Shown: positions 1 through 12,639, counted from the stretch's first letter. The stretch is 64,000 nt of DNA from Acanthochromis polyacanthus (GCF_021347895.1 NC_067116.1:44450628-44514627), one strand, 5' to 3'. Notes: generated from the letters alone by a model not told the origin. Translations and numbers: made by a program.

Positions 1-2164
1 GATTTCTGCAAAAAAATCTAATTAGCATTTTAAATTTTTGCTTATTTTTCTACCTGAGGTTTGAAAACAGACATGTATTGACACAGTTTTGCTAGAATTT
101 GAGGATTTACTTGTGTTTTTAGCATCTTGCAGTGAAAAAAATGAGCATTTCAATCAACGGAAAGCTGCAGAGCTGCGTCCAACGTGATGTTCCGTCTGCT
201 TTCTGGATCCAGGAGCATCTTTGTGTGCACACAAGCTCTTTGTTGGCTGCTGTTCTGCACTTGAGGAGTGTTGTATTTTCTCACCCCACTTCTTCTTCTT
301 CTTCTTTACACTCCGTCTGCACATTAGCAGCTTCAGCGCAGACATGCAGCGACAGGACGGGCTGCTCACTTCCATTTAGCTCCATGAATTATAGACAAAG
401 ACCCCCGTTCTGTTCCCCCTCAGCTGCAGCAGCAGACTCAACACAAGCGCTGGTTTTATTTTGGTAACATGCCCTGAGTGTTATTATTATTATTATTATT
501 AAGTTTGGATCTTCTCAGCTTCAATGAAGACATCATCAGGCTGCAGAATAATTAAAGCAGAGGAAATATTGAGTGGAAAAAGCTGCACAGAGGTCAAATC
601 TGCAGGAGGGTTTAATTTAGAAATGAACATCCAGCCTGTGTGGTGTCTCTGTACGTGCAGACTGGAGGGACAGATGCATGGCCATACCAGCCATTTTACA
701 CCTCCAGTCTTCAGCGTCGCTCTCGCTGACCTGAGATGGATGGTGATAGATTTTTTTCTCTGTCATCTGTCTTTGGTGCTGCAACAGTTTCGACTCATTT
801 GACAACCTCAAATCTGACATTTCGGTTGATTATTTCAGAGCGTTTTTGCAAGATTACCAAGCAACTGTTGGAATTAGATGCATTTTTGTCCATTTAGGGA
901 TGCTTTTAGAGGTCTGTGCACGCTCCAGAAATATGAAAGATGCGCTTCACATGGAGTCAAGGTCAGCGTTAGGCTTTTCTGACCACATATGTGACTCGCC
1001 GTTGTTGAATTATGCAGAACGAGAGAGTCGTTTTCTTCTGTCTATACGCTTTGTGTTCTTCTTGAAATCTGAATTATATATAGGATGCGGAGCGAGGATG
1101 TGTCTTTGTGTCTGTCTGACCTCAATAAACACCGTTGCCTCCTGGGTGGGCGGGGCAGGGGGAGGGTCACGCCCAAACATGGACATCTCACCTGAGAATC
1201 GGACGTTCCCTGAGACAATACAGCACATCAGAACAGGTCGAGAGTTGGATGATTAAGTCATAAAAACAGACTTTAAATGAGATTTTTGTGGGTTTTCTGT
1301 GGAGCTGCATCCTTCATAGTGTTTTTTTCTGCACCGTGGCCCAAACTGCTGCTGTATTGTCATTTTTTTTTAATGCATCTACTCAGTTATATGACGTAAT
1401 TCCAGCAGGTTATCGTAAAGACGCTTCCACAGCGGCTCCATCTCTGCTGCCCGTGTACTTATCTGCTGGTTTGAAGTGATATTCTTGCCTTTGTGTGCTG
1501 CTGGTTCCATTAATTAACCTGCTGGCCGCTTATTTAGCTCTTTATTTATTTTTTTGAGCGCTCTATTGTGCGGGTATCGGCTCAGATTGGTCAGCCGGTT
1601 TCCATGCAGATGAGGCAGGACAAATCCAGCCCCCAGTTAGCCGGGAACCTCATCGGAACGTGCAAACATTGACAAGGCGATTGAGCGATCGGGTAATTAG
1701 GTGTGTGAGCTTCATCCTCAGGGAGCGGACTTCTAAACCTTTATGCTAAACAGCTGCTTGGTACCGAGCTGTGAGATTCCCGCCAAACTCTGGATGCTCG
1801 TGCCAAAACACTGAAGGACGGCGGCTGATGTGAAGCGTCTTAATTGAGGGAGAGTTTTAGAATTAATCTTCAGCAACTGTTGTGTAAGTGCAGCGAACAG
1901 CGCAGGTACAAAGGAGGAATGAGATGCAGGTGTGTGTGGGCGGCAGAACAAGGCCACTTATGCTTTTACCTCTGCAGTCTAATCACTTGTGTGAGCTCAG
2001 AGGAGGAGGAGGAGGAGGAGGAGAGAGCATGTAGAGACTCTGATTTACAATTCAAAGTAAACGACAGATGTGTGTTTGATTTCAGTTTCTGATCACCGTT
2101 TGTTCACGACTTTATTTAAATACAAATGAAATGTAACACAAAGGAATAAAACTGCAGTAAAACA
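1..2164. other. host intron, no gene seen
   Basis: This stretch lies upstream of the xpr1 exon and should be xpr1 intron 1. The reading frames on both strands are short and have no recognisable domains. It contains small simple repeats: a TTC run near 290-305, a TTA run near 481-500 and a GGA run at 2000-2023. I see nothing else I can support. Confidence 0.6.
2000..2023 (+). repeat. (GGA)n microsatellite
   Basis: About seven GGA/GAG units in a row inside otherwise unique intron. The glutamate run they encode in one frame is a by-product of the repeat. Confidence 0.9.
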
Positions 2165-2573
2165 ATATGAACCACCCCCAACATCATTTTACAAGGGAAG
2201 GACTCAAAAAATCAACCAAAATCCAACATATTTTGCTGGATTTGGTTGATTTTTTTTTTTTTTGTGTGAATGTTCTTAAAGAAAATATCAGAAGTTTTAC
2301 TGATATATGTGATCACTTTATATATTTTTAGGATTTTTTTGGAAGATTTTTACTCATTTTTGAAAGTATTTACAAGAATTTTCTTGGTAAATTTCGGGAT
2401 TTTTTTTAAAAATAAAACTTGAGGGAAACTTTTAAGGAATTATTGGAATTTTCTTCCTGAAGGTTTTGTAAGTTTTCAGAAATTTGGGGATTTTTTTGCT
2501 AATTTTTTAAAATTTTTTAGGTCACTTAGAAATGTCTGAAATAAAAGCTGTTTTGTTTTTAATGAAGATGACA
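2165..2573. repeat. partial copy of TTAACCCTC foldback family
   Basis: The core hairpin of this family (AATCAACCAAAATCCA facing TGGATTTGGTTGATT) is at about 2207-2252, followed by the family's AT-rich arm. The last ~55 bases (about 2519-2573) are the reverse complement of 41257-41315, which flanks another copy. The repeated unit is therefore larger than the TTAACCCTC-bounded part. Confidence 0.6.
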
Positions 2574-3372
2574 TTAACCCTCCAGTTTTCTTCATTTAGG
2601 GGCGCCAAAAAATATTGTTTCCTTGTCTGGAAAAAAAAATCCAGAAATTCTGCAAGTCTGAAAATTTGCAAAATTCCAATAATTCCTTAAAAATTTCCCT
2701 TAAAAGTTTTATTTTTAAAAAATCCCCCAAATGTGGCAAGAAATTCTTGCAAATATTTTTAGAAAATGAGTAAAAATCTTCCAAAAAAACTTGTAAATGT
2801 ATCTAAAGTGACTACATATATGTCAGTAAAACTTGTAATTTTTTTAAAGAACATTCACAAAAAAAAACCCAACCAAGATCCAGCAAAATCCACTGGATTT
2901 TGGTTGATTTCTTTGTGAACGTTCTTAAGAAATAATTTTAAAATTTCTTTTTTTCCACCAAAAAAACATTCAAAGAAGTTTCACTGTGAAAATATTTTTT
3001 TTTCCACATTTTCAAACTTTTGTTTTCTAAAAACACTCACCAAAAAATCAACCAAAGTCCAATGACTTTTTTCTGGATTTTTTGTTGATTTTTTTTTTTT
3101 TTTTTGTGAATGTTCTTAAAGAAAATCTTAGAAGTTTTACTGATATATATGGAATGATTTAAGATATTTTAAAGATTTTTTTTGAAAATGTTTACAAGAA
3201 TTTCCTTGCTATTTTTTAAATAAAATCTAAGGAATTATTGGAATTTTCTTCCTGAAGGTTTTTTGCAAATTTTCAGAAATTTGGGGAATTTTTTTGCTGA
3301 ATTTTTGGATTTTTTTCAGATGAGGAAACAATATTTTTTGGTGCCTGTAAATGAGAACAACAAGAGGGTTAA
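2574..3372. mobile_element. foldback MITE, TTAACCCTC family, copy 1
   Basis: It begins TTAACCCTCCAGTTTTCTTC and ends with the matching inverted sequence GAGGGTTAA at 3372. The arms are long AT-rich inverted repeats including a GGCGCCAAAAAATATTG-like block, and the centre holds paired copies of the AATCAACCAAAATCCA hairpin word. There is no coding capacity. The TTAA ends suggest a TTAA-target (piggyBac-like) non-autonomous element, but the superfamily is my inference. Confidence 0.7.
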
Positions 3373-4049
3373 CAGGTTTAATCTTTCTTTTTTTTCCTGA
3401 ACATCCACGGTGAGGTTTGTTTTGTTTCCTGCACAATGAAAACTGTGCATAAAATCCACAGATAATCCACACTGAGTGGGTTTAAAGTGTGATTTATCAG
3501 CGTGTTTGAACATTATGTGTACAACGTTCACGGCACGCCGACCGCTGAGATCCTCCTCCTCTGTACCTCCCTCCTTCCTTCCATCCTCACCTCGTCGTTC
3601 CTCCCCCACTGGGAGGACATCTGGTCCCCGACCAGACCTGCCCTCTGCTGCCTCCTCCTCCCCTCTCTCCATCCTCCCCACTCGTCTTTCAGGGATCCAC
3701 TTAGCTGCACATTCAAGTGATCCATCGGCTTTCTGAGGCTGCTGATTCTCAACAACGAGCATCGAGCATCACAGAGGAAACCTTTCCAGTCCTCAGATAC
3801 GTCCGTAACGCTCGATGCGTTGCCGCTCTTAAAGGATTCATTTCAAAGACAGCGTTTAATCAACAGGAGGCTCTTTATGTGACGCAGTGACAGTGTTTGT
3901 GACTGAGAGTCATCATGTTAATGCAGGGTCACTACAACTAATGGCTTCTAGTACGCTATAAAATAAAAACGGTGATATTTCAGCAGCTGGTGCACCAAAA
4001 AAACACAGGAAAATAACAGAAAATAGACATCTAAGAACAATACAGCTAC
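3373..4049. other. host intron, CT-rich patch, no gene supported
   Basis: Positions 3530-3720 are GC- and CT-rich and open in several frames on both strands, but no frame shows a recognisable domain, splice structure or plausible start. The rest is AT-rich intron. Confidence 0.5.
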
Positions 4050-4640
4050 TTTCCATGTTTAAATACGTGTTCTAGCCTGAGTTTTACATGAAATTATGTG
4101 TATTTTTTTGGCTTTTTTAATATTCAGTGAAGGATATTTACATTTAAAAAAAACAATAGTAATAGGCACGTACATAAGTTCTATGTATCTAATAATAAAA
4201 ACGACTTTTTTACACATTACCGCTGTTTAGACAGTAATTTTTCATAGATCGTAAACAGAAAATACATATTCTAGCCTTAATTTTACATAAAATTACGTGT
4301 ATTGTGTATTTTTTGGCTTTTTTAATGTTTAGTGAAGGATATTTGCATGTATAAAACCAAAATGCATACATTGTTTGTTCGTAATAGACACATACAAAAA
4401 TTTTATGCATCTAAGGATAAAAACTACATTTTTATACATTATCACTGTTTAGACAGTAATTTTCCTAAAGTAAAATAACAAATACATATTCAAGCCTTAT
4501 TTTATATGAAATGATGTGTATTTTTTGTCTTTTTTGTTATTCAATGAAAGATAATTACACTTATACATAAATTATGTACATCTAAGGATAAAAACTATAT
4601 ATTTTTTTTACATGGCCAGTGTTTAGAGACACCATACACT
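4050..4640 (+). repeat. AT-rich minisatellite, about three units of ~200-220 bp
   Basis: The words ATTCTAGCCT/ATTCAAGCCT, TTTTTGGCTTTTTTAAT, AGTGAAGGATATTT and GCATCTAAGGATAAAAAC recur in the same order near 4070, 4270 and 4490, giving a unit of roughly 200-220 bp with diverged copies. Confidence 0.7.
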
Positions 4641-5829
4641 GATAAAAGCACATTTATTTCACATTTTTATCTCATTTAACAAACAAATTTATGCAAAATT
4701 GCAGAAACACTATTCGTTTTCTGTTATTTTACACTAATTGTATCTAATTTTAGAATTATATTTACAATAGTAACTTGAATTTATAAGTTTTGTGTAGCAA
4801 ATAAAAAGGAAAATGACAAGAAATCTGAGAATTTATTTTTCAAATATAAATTTATTAGTTTTTACTTTGCATGAAATGAGACTTTTATAGAACATTAAAA
4901 GAACCACTATTATAATAATAATAAACAAAGAAAACACATCAACCGGCTGAGATTCCTGCTCAGAAACGTCACTGGTTGTGCGTAATAATATGCGTCAAAA
5001 ATAAAAGCTTGCAGCGTCATGGCTGATATTTCCTGCTCCACATCATTCAAATTCAGATTCCTGAATCTGATTTTAAAAAGAGCAGTTTTTAAATGTAAAA
5101 TGCCTTAAAGATATCCTAATAACACTAAGTCCATTAGCACTTTCTGCAAGCCTCAACTGTTCTTAATCGCAAATGCATTTTATTAGCCTGTTTATGTTGA
5201 AAATAATGGAAATTTTATTATAAGTTGCAGGTTTTTAATATTTCACATTAGATGTACAAATTCAAAGTCTGTTTTTTGTAATCATATAAATAGTTTAAGG
5301 TATTTAGAAAGCATGAATAAATAATAGTAAAATAAAGAGTAGAAATTCAGTATTTTTACAGTGTAGGTTTGCATTAGTTATTGTCTACAGGTTTCAGCGC
5401 TGATTACTGCCGAGGCTGCAGGTTCATCAGAATCCCCCAGAGAGCCGCCCCGCCCCCCTCCTCCCGTCACCATGGCGATGCCTCCACCTTAATGAACGCC
5501 CCCCCAGTTTCTATTTCCCACCTATTAGCCGGCTATGGCGGCCGGTATTCGTTAGCCAGGAATTAGTCTGAGCCGAAGCCGCCCGGTTGCTCTCCTGTGA
5601 TGTTTGTCAGACCAGACAGAGACTCTGATGGAAAATGAAATGTTTCCTCTTCTGCGTTTGGTGTTGGAGAGTCAGAGTGGATGTTTTAGTAGCAGCAGTG
5701 TGGATTTCTGTCCACCTACACGCTGGGTTTCTCACACTGATCGCTCACGTTATGTTACACAAGCAGCAGGTTTTATGTAAACCTGCATGCAGACAGGAAA
5801 ACAGACAGTTTGGTGACAGGATTTCCCCC
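4641..5829. other. host intron, no gene seen
   Basis: AT-rich to about 5370, then a GC-rich patch at 5395-5600 with CpGs and C runs. No domain-bearing frame or splice-bounded exon is visible. The GC-rich patch could be a regulatory or conserved non-coding element, which sequence inspection alone cannot show. Confidence 0.5.
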
Positions 5830-6274
5830 TTAACCCTCCTGTTGTCTTCATTTAGAAAATGCTGTTTCCTTGTCTGAAAAAAAGCCAAAAAATCTGCAAA
5901 AAAATCCCCCAAATTTCTGAAAATTTGCAAAACCTTCAGGAAGAAAATTCCAATAATTCCTTAAAAGTTTTACTTTAAAAAAATCCCAAAATTTGGCAAG
6001 AAAATTCTTGTAAATATTTTCAAATAATGAGTAAAAATCTTCCAAAAAACCCTGCAAAAATATCTAAAGTGATTACATATATATCTATAAAACTTGTAAA
6101 ATTTTCTTTAGGAACATTAACAAAAAATCCTGGATTGTGGTTGATTTTTATGTGAATGTTCTTAAGAAACATTTTTAACATTTCATTTTTTCCACCAAAA
6201 AGTGTTCAAACATTTCCCACATTTTCAAACTTTTAAACGGGTCAATTTGACCCACAGCACGACACGAGGGTTAA
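5830..6274. mobile_element. foldback MITE, TTAACCCTC family, copy 2
   Basis: Starts TTAACCCTCCTGTTGTCTTC and ends GACACGAGGGTTAA just after GGTCAATTTGACCCACAGCA. The interior matches copy 1 (AACCTTCAGGAAGAAAATTCC, AAATTTGGCAAGAAAATTCT). It sits about 340 bp upstream of the xpr1 exon. Confidence 0.75.
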
Positions 6275-6339
6275 GATCATCAAAGAAAACCAAAGTAAAC
6301 ACAGAATGCACTTTTAAAATGATGATTTTTATTTGTTAA

Positions 6340-6470
6340 GGGGAAAAAAACTATTCACAGCTTTGTAGCTCTGTGTGAAAAAGTGATTTCCCCCTAAACC
6401 TGCTGACTTATTGAGCCACCTTCAGCAGCAACAACTGAAATCAAGCGTTTTCTAGAAGATATTTCATGTA
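6340..6470 (-). repeat. DNA transposon remnant
   Basis: The segment containing GTGTGAAAAAGTGATTTCCC, CCTAAACCTGCTGACTTATT and AGCAGCAACAACTGAAATCA resembles a block I recognise as widespread in fish genomes next to DNA-transposon ends. No open reading frame remains. The exact family is not determined. Confidence 0.45.
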
Positions 6471-6616
6471 AATCATCCCACATTTACCATCTATACGTAC
6501 AAAATCCATGAACTCTGTGAACTTGAACATCCAGGAGGGTGAAGCAGTGAGTTTTTGTGTGTTTTTTGGTTCACTGTTTGCAGGAAATAATTTTTAATCT
6601 TCCTTTTCCTCACCAG

Positions 6617-6668
6617 GCGTTCAAGGATATGCTGTACGCGGCGCAGGACCAAGCTCCGTCCATAGAGG
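6617..6668 (+). CDS. xpr1: xpr1 internal coding exon (SPX domain), probable exon 2
   Basis: A 52-nt exon is bounded by a good acceptor (pyrimidine tract ending CACCAG at 6616) and donor (GTAAGG from 6669). Read from its first base it encodes AFKDMLYAAQDQAPSIE plus one spare base. This matches the conserved segment of the N-terminal SPX domain of XPR1, the multi-pass plasma-membrane inorganic phosphate exporter; the SPX domain senses inositol pyrophosphates. XPR1 is also the cell receptor for xenotropic and polytropic murine leukaemia viruses. The phase fits the vertebrate gene, where the previous exon ends after a full glutamate codon and the next residue is valine split by the intron. Neither the first exon nor the following one was found, so intron 2 would exceed 57 kb. 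The identification rests on recall of the conserved peptide. Confidence 0.85.
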
Positions 6669-7615
6669 GTAAGGAGAGCCCCTGTTTTTATACGAACAGA
6701 CAGACAAAAACACATTCACAGACACACACTTACGTAGCCAGTGGCCCCTTTTTGGGCATCCCCAGAATAACAGCCTCTCATCGGCTAAAAATAGGCGGAA
6801 ATTATTGCCGCTGCTCGCTGCACACTCTGTGACTCAACAAGGCCAAAGCTAATTACTAAATCATTACCTTCTAGCTGCTATCAGAGCCTCTGTGAGCCAG
6901 CAGGTGGAAGGAGGAAGGAGGAAGGTGAAGAAGAGCGGTTTCAAATGCTGTTCTTAACGTTTGTTTACACCGTTTAAAGTGGCTGCATGCTGGAGCCAAC
7001 ATGACAGAGCTGGAGCAGTGCAGACCACAGCAGAGATAAAGGAGGCCACCGGCTAGAATTACTCTCTGGCATTAGGCTGAAAGTGCTGCGTGATGACGAC
7101 AGGAATGTCAACCATTTGTTTTCGTTTCAGTTTGTTGGGGTAAACAAGTTCCTTTAGTTGCTGGTTGTGCTTTACGACGCGGTAACGGAGCGTGTACGGA
7201 GACATAAATCGGAGAACGTCCTCCACACGGCTGCACAAAGTCACTTCTGCTGTGTTTGCGTGTCTGTGGTGAGGGCGCGTGTGTGTGTGTGTGTGTGTGT
7301 GCACGTACAGTAATAGGTTTTCAGTGTTGTGCAACTCTTCCCTCGTGCAGCTGCAGCTCAGTTCCAGCAGAGCGACTTGATGTAGATGGAAGTACGATGT
7401 GATTCTATTCAGGAGTGACAACAGAGTCACTGAGCCGCTGGAAGGCAGAGTGTGTGGTAGTGTGTGTGTTTGTGAGTTGGCTTCAGGCATGAAGATCACT
7501 TTCAGACGTTTGCTGACTTGATTTTTCGCTACAGTAGGTGTGAAAGTAGCCCTCGAGGATTTCTTATGTAAAATCTTCTATGAAAACCAATTTAATCCTC
7601 TGAACCCCGAAAACG
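6669..7615. other. xpr1 intron 2, first part, no gene seen
   Basis: Unique-looking intron. A (GT)n run lies at about 7279-7301. No further xpr1 coding sequence is recognisable. Confidence 0.6.
7279..7301 (+). repeat. (GT)n microsatellite
   Basis: About eleven GT dinucleotides, preceded by GCGC. Confidence 0.9.
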
Positions 7616-7712
7616 ACTAGGGCTGGACCCGAATATCCGAATATTCGTTCACTACGGCGGTATCCGGATATTAATTTTGGTATCCGAATATTCGCTGTTG
7701 TTGTTGATTTCT
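7616..7712. repeat. hAT-like MITE end (AGGGCTGGACCCGAATATCC)
   Basis: A segment beginning CTAGGGCTGGACCCGAATAT, with repeated CCGAATATTCG words. A related word set occurs at 61756-61835. Such AGGGCTG...ATTCG ends are typical of fish non-autonomous hAT elements; the family assignment is inference. Confidence 0.5.
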
Positions 7713-8400
7713 GTGTCACGATGCACAGCAGATATTTTTGAGTTCTCTTTGCTTTTAGCCGTGGCTGTGCTGTTTCCATAGAGGAGCAGGACTTTATTTG
7801 TAGTGAAAAATGATCCCACAGTGAGGAAAAATGCAACAGAAAAGCCTCAGAGACTGCAGGTTGTTTAAGCTGTGTTGCTGTTCTGGTTTTCGAATTTATT
7901 TTTTTGATGCACAAGAGTGAAATAAATAAAAAGGGAATAGACATGATTTAACAACATGGAACAAACATGCGTAGTAAAACTAAGCAGGAATCCTTTAAAA
8001 TGAAGCGAATGCAGCACAGACAGTGTTCACCGTGTTTGGTTTTATGCTGTCAAGGTGCACAGGAGGCATTTTTGAGTTGTTCTGTTTGTAGTCGTGGTTG
8101 TGCTGTTTCCGTAGAGGTGCAGAACTTTATTTTGCGATGAAAAATGAGCCCATAGTGAGGGGAAAAAAGGGGTAAAAAATGCCCAGAAACTCAGTTATTT
8201 TAGCCGTTTCTTTGGCCGTTTGCTTGGTTTTAAATTGTCAAACTGCACAGAAGGCCTCTGTGAGTTTTCTCTCCTTCTAGCCGTGGTTGTGCTGTTTCCA
8301 TAGAGGTGGAGGACTTTATTTGCAGTGAAAAATGAGCCCACAGTGAGTAAAAATGCAACAGGAAACCCTCGGAGACTGCACATGAATGCTAACTGGCTCC
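7713..8400 (+). repeat. three diverged copies of a ~120-bp unit
   Basis: The block GTGGTTGTGCTGTTTCCRTAGAGG..GACTTTATT..GTGAAAAATGAGCCCACAGTGAGG appears three times, near 7755, 8090 and 8280, each preceded by a CACAG(C/A)AG..TTTTTGAGTT-type stretch. Spacing is uneven (about 330 and 190 bp), so this is a locally duplicated element and not a clean tandem array. Confidence 0.7.
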
Positions 8401-9699
8401 GTCTGCAGCTGCATTGTGATTTCTTGTTCCTCTGTAGAACATTTAATCCTCGTGCCGGACACACATCTTGTTCGTGGATGACGTACGAGCAGCGTCTCTG
8501 CATCGAGCCCCGTCTCCAGAGGCCGGATGATAAATTATTTCCTGTCTCAGGTCTGAGTTGTGCTCGTGGGTCACCGTTCTGTTTCCGGCTGCTCGTCCTC
8601 GGATCGGTGAGCGTCTCTTATGAACACAGACGGCGTCAATCAATCAGCCGAGGATCATCCGTCCGCCGTCGCCGTGACATCTCGGAGTTCCTCACTCAAT
8701 CACATTGATTTGTCTTCTTTTCACACGGCAGGAAGGTGCAAAGAAAGCAGCAGATAGAAGACGTCTTTCAGTGGATCTGGCAGGTGTTCTGTCTGTTGCA
8801 GTGTTGTAGAGTTATGTGGGGAAGAAAGAGGTCAAAACGAGAACAGCGGCAGAGACAAACGGCATTATTGAGCTCTGAAAAGCAGATCCTCCTGTGGCTG
8901 AGATTTGTGGGCTTTTCATAAGAGAAACAAGATTAGGAAATGTCATAAAATACAGGCTCACCGCAGCACTTTCTCTTCACATGTGATCGACTCCAACGGA
9001 CAAATCTGATAAAGTTCAACCTGTGACAGAATGATACTGGAAGAAATAAACTGCAGCGACTTATATATGGATTTATACACCGAGGCCCGGACTCCAGTAG
9101 ACCCCTGAAGGTGAGCTGTGGTATCCGGTACCGAGATGTTAGCAGCAGATCCTTTCAGTCCTGGAAGATGTGAGGTGAGGCCTCCATGGATTGGACTTGT
9201 CTGATCAGAACATCCCACAGATGCTGGAGGTCTGGGAATTTTTTTTGGACAAGTTTTAGTCATCTGCAGCATTTAGAAAAAGATTTTTGACAAGATTTAT
9301 GCAGCTTCAGACTAATTTTGAATCATTTTGACAATGTTACAGTCATTAAGGACACAGTTTGACTGTAAATTGGGACACATTTCAGTCATTTTAGACACAA
9401 GGACATGTTATTTTTTGCACCTTCTTTCTTCTATTCGCACGTTTTGGACTGATTTTGGGGAATTCTGGACAATTTTTTATGCGGTTTGGACGACTTCGGT
9501 CGTTTGGAACAATTTTCATGTAATTTTGGACGAATTTTAGATAAATTTTAGTAATTTGGGTTGTTTTTTGATGAGGTTTGGATAATTTTAAGCACTTTTT
9601 AGTTTTGTTAACGACGACGTGCACATCTGTGAGAAGAACAGTGTAAACCAGGAGGAATACCAGCGTGATCTGCATGTTCTTCTTTTATGTAAAAGGAAA
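8401..9699. other. host intron, no gene seen
   Basis: Mixed-composition intron. From about 9340 to 9600 there is a degenerate repeat of TTTTGGAC/ATTTTAG-type words. No exon or RNA gene is recognisable. Confidence 0.5.
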
Positions 9700-9795
9700 C
9701 CTCCACAGTGGAATCCCATTACTCGATTAATCACCAGAATAATCGATAGAAGGCTGGATTACTAAAACAGTCGGTAGCTGCAGCCCTAGCACTGG
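9700..9795. repeat. MITE fragment (GATTAATC...GCTGCAGCCCTAG)
   Basis: Contains ACTCGATTAATCACCAGAAT, AATCGATAGAAGGCTGG and GCTGCAGCCCTAGC, a combination seen at the ends of common fish hAT-type MITEs. Only one end is clear. Confidence 0.45.
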
Positions 9796-10559
9796 CCTAG
9801 CCGTCTTGTCAAACTGGCTCACATCCTTTTTTGTCCATTTTTCCTGTTTCTAACACATCAACTTTGAGGACAAAATGTTCTCTTGCTGCCTAATAACTCC
9901 AACCCCCTAACAGGTCAGAATGTGTGTATTTAGACTCACACAGGAGCAGAGAGTGTTCTGCTGTGAAAAAGTTAATATGTGGGGAAATTGATGCTGAAAG
10001 AGGAATTTCCACCATCCTGCAGCGTTCATCTGAATGATTTATGAGCCTTTAATGAGTCCATTCAGTACAGCTTTTTAGCGTTTTCTAAACTGTGTTTAAT
10101 CTCTGAATGTTTCTGTTCCTGCGCTGAGGACTGATGGTGGCGGTTTGATTCAGGGACCTGGTCGTCTCTGCTGCTCCGTCCTGTAGAAAAAGCAGCGTTT
10201 TGGTATTCCGAGGTCGTCCCGCTGCCTGAGGGAGACGGTTTACTGGCTCTATCTACCTGCTGTAGCAGCTGATAGAGACTGAACGGTGAACAGGCAGAGC
10301 TTCAAACGACCTGTCAGGACTCTGCATATGTTCCTCCGTCAGACTGTGACCACACATCAGCAGCACCACTAAAATATGTGTCATGTTCATGGCTGGATCT
10401 CTTCATAATGCATTAATTGTCTCTGGTGCTGCGTTTGGCGTTCGTTCAAACCGTCGATCATCACCTCCAACGTAGTCAGACACAGAACAGACGGCAGAAA
10501 ATCCGCGTTTTATCGTCACTTTATCCTTTAATTTAAACAAGATGGATTTACAGTACATT
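9796..10559. other. host intron, no gene seen
   Basis: No repeat family or exon that I can support. Confidence 0.5.
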
Positions 10560-10909
10560 GTGTAAAAACACTGTGAAAATAAGGGCAAATATCTGTAAAA
10601 TAATTATATTTTTGATTATTTAAATACAGTTACTGTATTTTTTTTTGGTCACACATTGCACAGAAGAAATTACAATTTGTAAAAAAAAAAATTACAGATT
10701 TTTTTAAAAATTTGACATTATCTACAGATTTGTCCCTTTTATTATTATTTTTTAAATAGTCAACACGTAAAGGAATTTTTGGCTTTTTTTCTGTGATTGA
10801 TAACATTTTATCTATAATACAATAAATCAGTTTAAAAACAATATTTACTATTTTTCAATCCTTAATATGTGTAATTTTTACTTTAAAATACCAGGATTTT
10901 TTCAGATTT
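10560..10909. repeat. AT-rich CTGTAAAA-type interspersed repeat
   Basis: Dense in CTGTAAAAT, TTTTACAGAT, AACAGT and TATTTTT words. The same vocabulary fills 11555-11930, 12640-13560, 17310-18130, 37600-38480, 52020-52970, 60230-60830 and 63240-63775, which suggests one expanded repeat family with a minisatellite-like inner structure. Confidence 0.55.
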
Positions 10910-11549
10910 AGGCCCTGCTTACACGAGGACGTTTGTGGGGAAAAACGTCAAATTATTTCAACAAAACACCCTACCGTTTATACGAGGACGGCGTTTTGGG
11001 GGCTTAAAAACGCAAAAATTTGAAACCGGCCTCCAGAGTGGAAAAGTTGAAAACTCTCCGCCGTTACGTTTCCGTCTAAACAGCAAAACGCAAAACTTTG
11101 CCAGAAAAAAAAAACTTTGCCGAGATCTGACCACGTCACGTACCCGATTACGTCACATACGTGCGCCGGTGCTTTGGTTTGCCGGCCGGTACAAGGACGT
11201 AAACAAAGATGTGATTATTTCCATCCTTTGTACCTTCAAGCAACTCTGGCAGCTCTATGTACACTACAGGAGTCGTAGCAACAAACGTACAGAATCTGTA
11301 CAGATTCCATTCATGAACATTTACCGCGGCGGAGATCCGAAAAGGGAGATAGTACGCATGCGCGTAGACATGACGGAGTTTTATCACAGCGCCACCCAGC
11401 TGCCTGGCATGCATATCCAATCGAATTCCACACACTATAGAGTCACCGCATATACGCAGATTTCCTTCAAAACCGTTCGTCTAAACGTGAAATGACAAGA
11501 CGCCACTTTTGCGTTTTCTGTTAAGATGGTCCTCGTGTAAACGTAGCCT
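10910..11549. mobile_element. non-autonomous DNA element with TACACGAGGAC ends
   Basis: The left end GGCCCTGCTTACACGAGGAC pairs with the right end GGTCCTCGTGTAAACGTAGCC as an imperfect terminal inverted repeat. Internal inverted matches include GGCGTTTTGGGGGCTTAAAA-like and GCCACTTTTGCGTTTTCTGT blocks. A 186-codon open frame inside has no recognisable domain and is rejected as a gene. It sits within the AT-rich repeat, which it seems to have interrupted. Confidence 0.7.
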
Positions 11550-11930
11550 CAGATACAGCAAAAACAGTCAAACATTGTAAAAGAGCAGATTACTACATGT
11601 AAAAAAAATATTGCATAGCTTTGGCCTTTTTTTATAATCGATGCGTAAATTAATTTTTTTTCAGTAATTTTATAAAACAAATCCTGAAATTTAACAAAAC
11701 AGAAAATCTGTGAAAAAATAGACTTTAAAAAATAATTATTTTTCAGTCCTTAATATACCTAATGTTTCTTTTAAATGACAGCTAATATCTGTAAAATAAC
11801 AGTATTTTTTGTTTATTTTAATTGCATTATTGCATAAAAGAACATTTTTTAGATACAATGTTAGTGATTATTATTTGTAATTTAAGTAATTTGGACAAAA
11901 ATTAGAGTTAAAAAATGTTCCTTTTGTCAT
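11550..11930. repeat. AT-rich CTGTAAAA-type repeat, continuation
   Basis: Same word set as 10560-10909, on the other side of the inserted element. Confidence 0.5.
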
Positions 11931-12639
11931 GAGGAGAATCTTGATAGACCTGCAGTGACCGGTGCACATTAAAGTGGACTTTCACTTCTCGTTAAGCTGC
12001 TTCGTTTCCTGCCTGGTTGCTCTCAGTGTAATAGTAATTAAAACCCAGCTGTCTCAGTGCAGAGAACAGCTGCTTGGATCTCTGTTCCAGCCGTTAGAAT
12101 GAGTTCTACCCCGACTCTGATTCAATTATCCCGCTGATTATTACTGAGATCACAGAATAAACACTCAGCTTTAGTAAGAATCCGTCTGCATGTCGCGCTA
12201 TTTCCACTAAAGCTCACCTGCTGCCTGATTTAAATCATGAAGATAATTCCTGATGATTCCTGCGACTCATTCATTGTTTCATTCATTCATTCATCGTGTC
12301 GGCTCTGTTTCTTCTTCTGTGCAGGGAAGACGTAGTGATGCTGGATTCTCACCGAGGATCAGTTTATGTGGCGTCATGAACACACAGAAGGTCTGAGGAG
12401 GGAATTATTGATCTGCAGCTCAGGGAGGGATTTTTCATCTGAATCACAAGTTTTAGATGTCAGAGATGAATGAATTAAACCAGCGAGAATATAGGAAATC
12501 TGATCATTTCTCATCTTAAACACCACAGGATCATATTTTAACAAAACAAACAAACGCGCTGCCTGGTTGTTGGTAAATTAAATATCGTACACCAAATGGA
12601 GAATAAAAATGCGTCATTGTGCCGCAGGGACACTGTCAG
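11931..12639. other. host intron, no gene seen
   Basis: Contains a short (ATTC)n run near 12270-12295. Nothing else I can support. Confidence 0.5.

Noticed and set aside
3316..3762. Overlapping frames on both strands in a CT-rich patch
   Set aside because: Composition bias explains the lack of stops. No homology or exon boundaries were seen.
10935..11495. 186-codon plus-strand frame
   Set aside because: It lies inside a non-autonomous DNA element with inverted ends and shows no domain.
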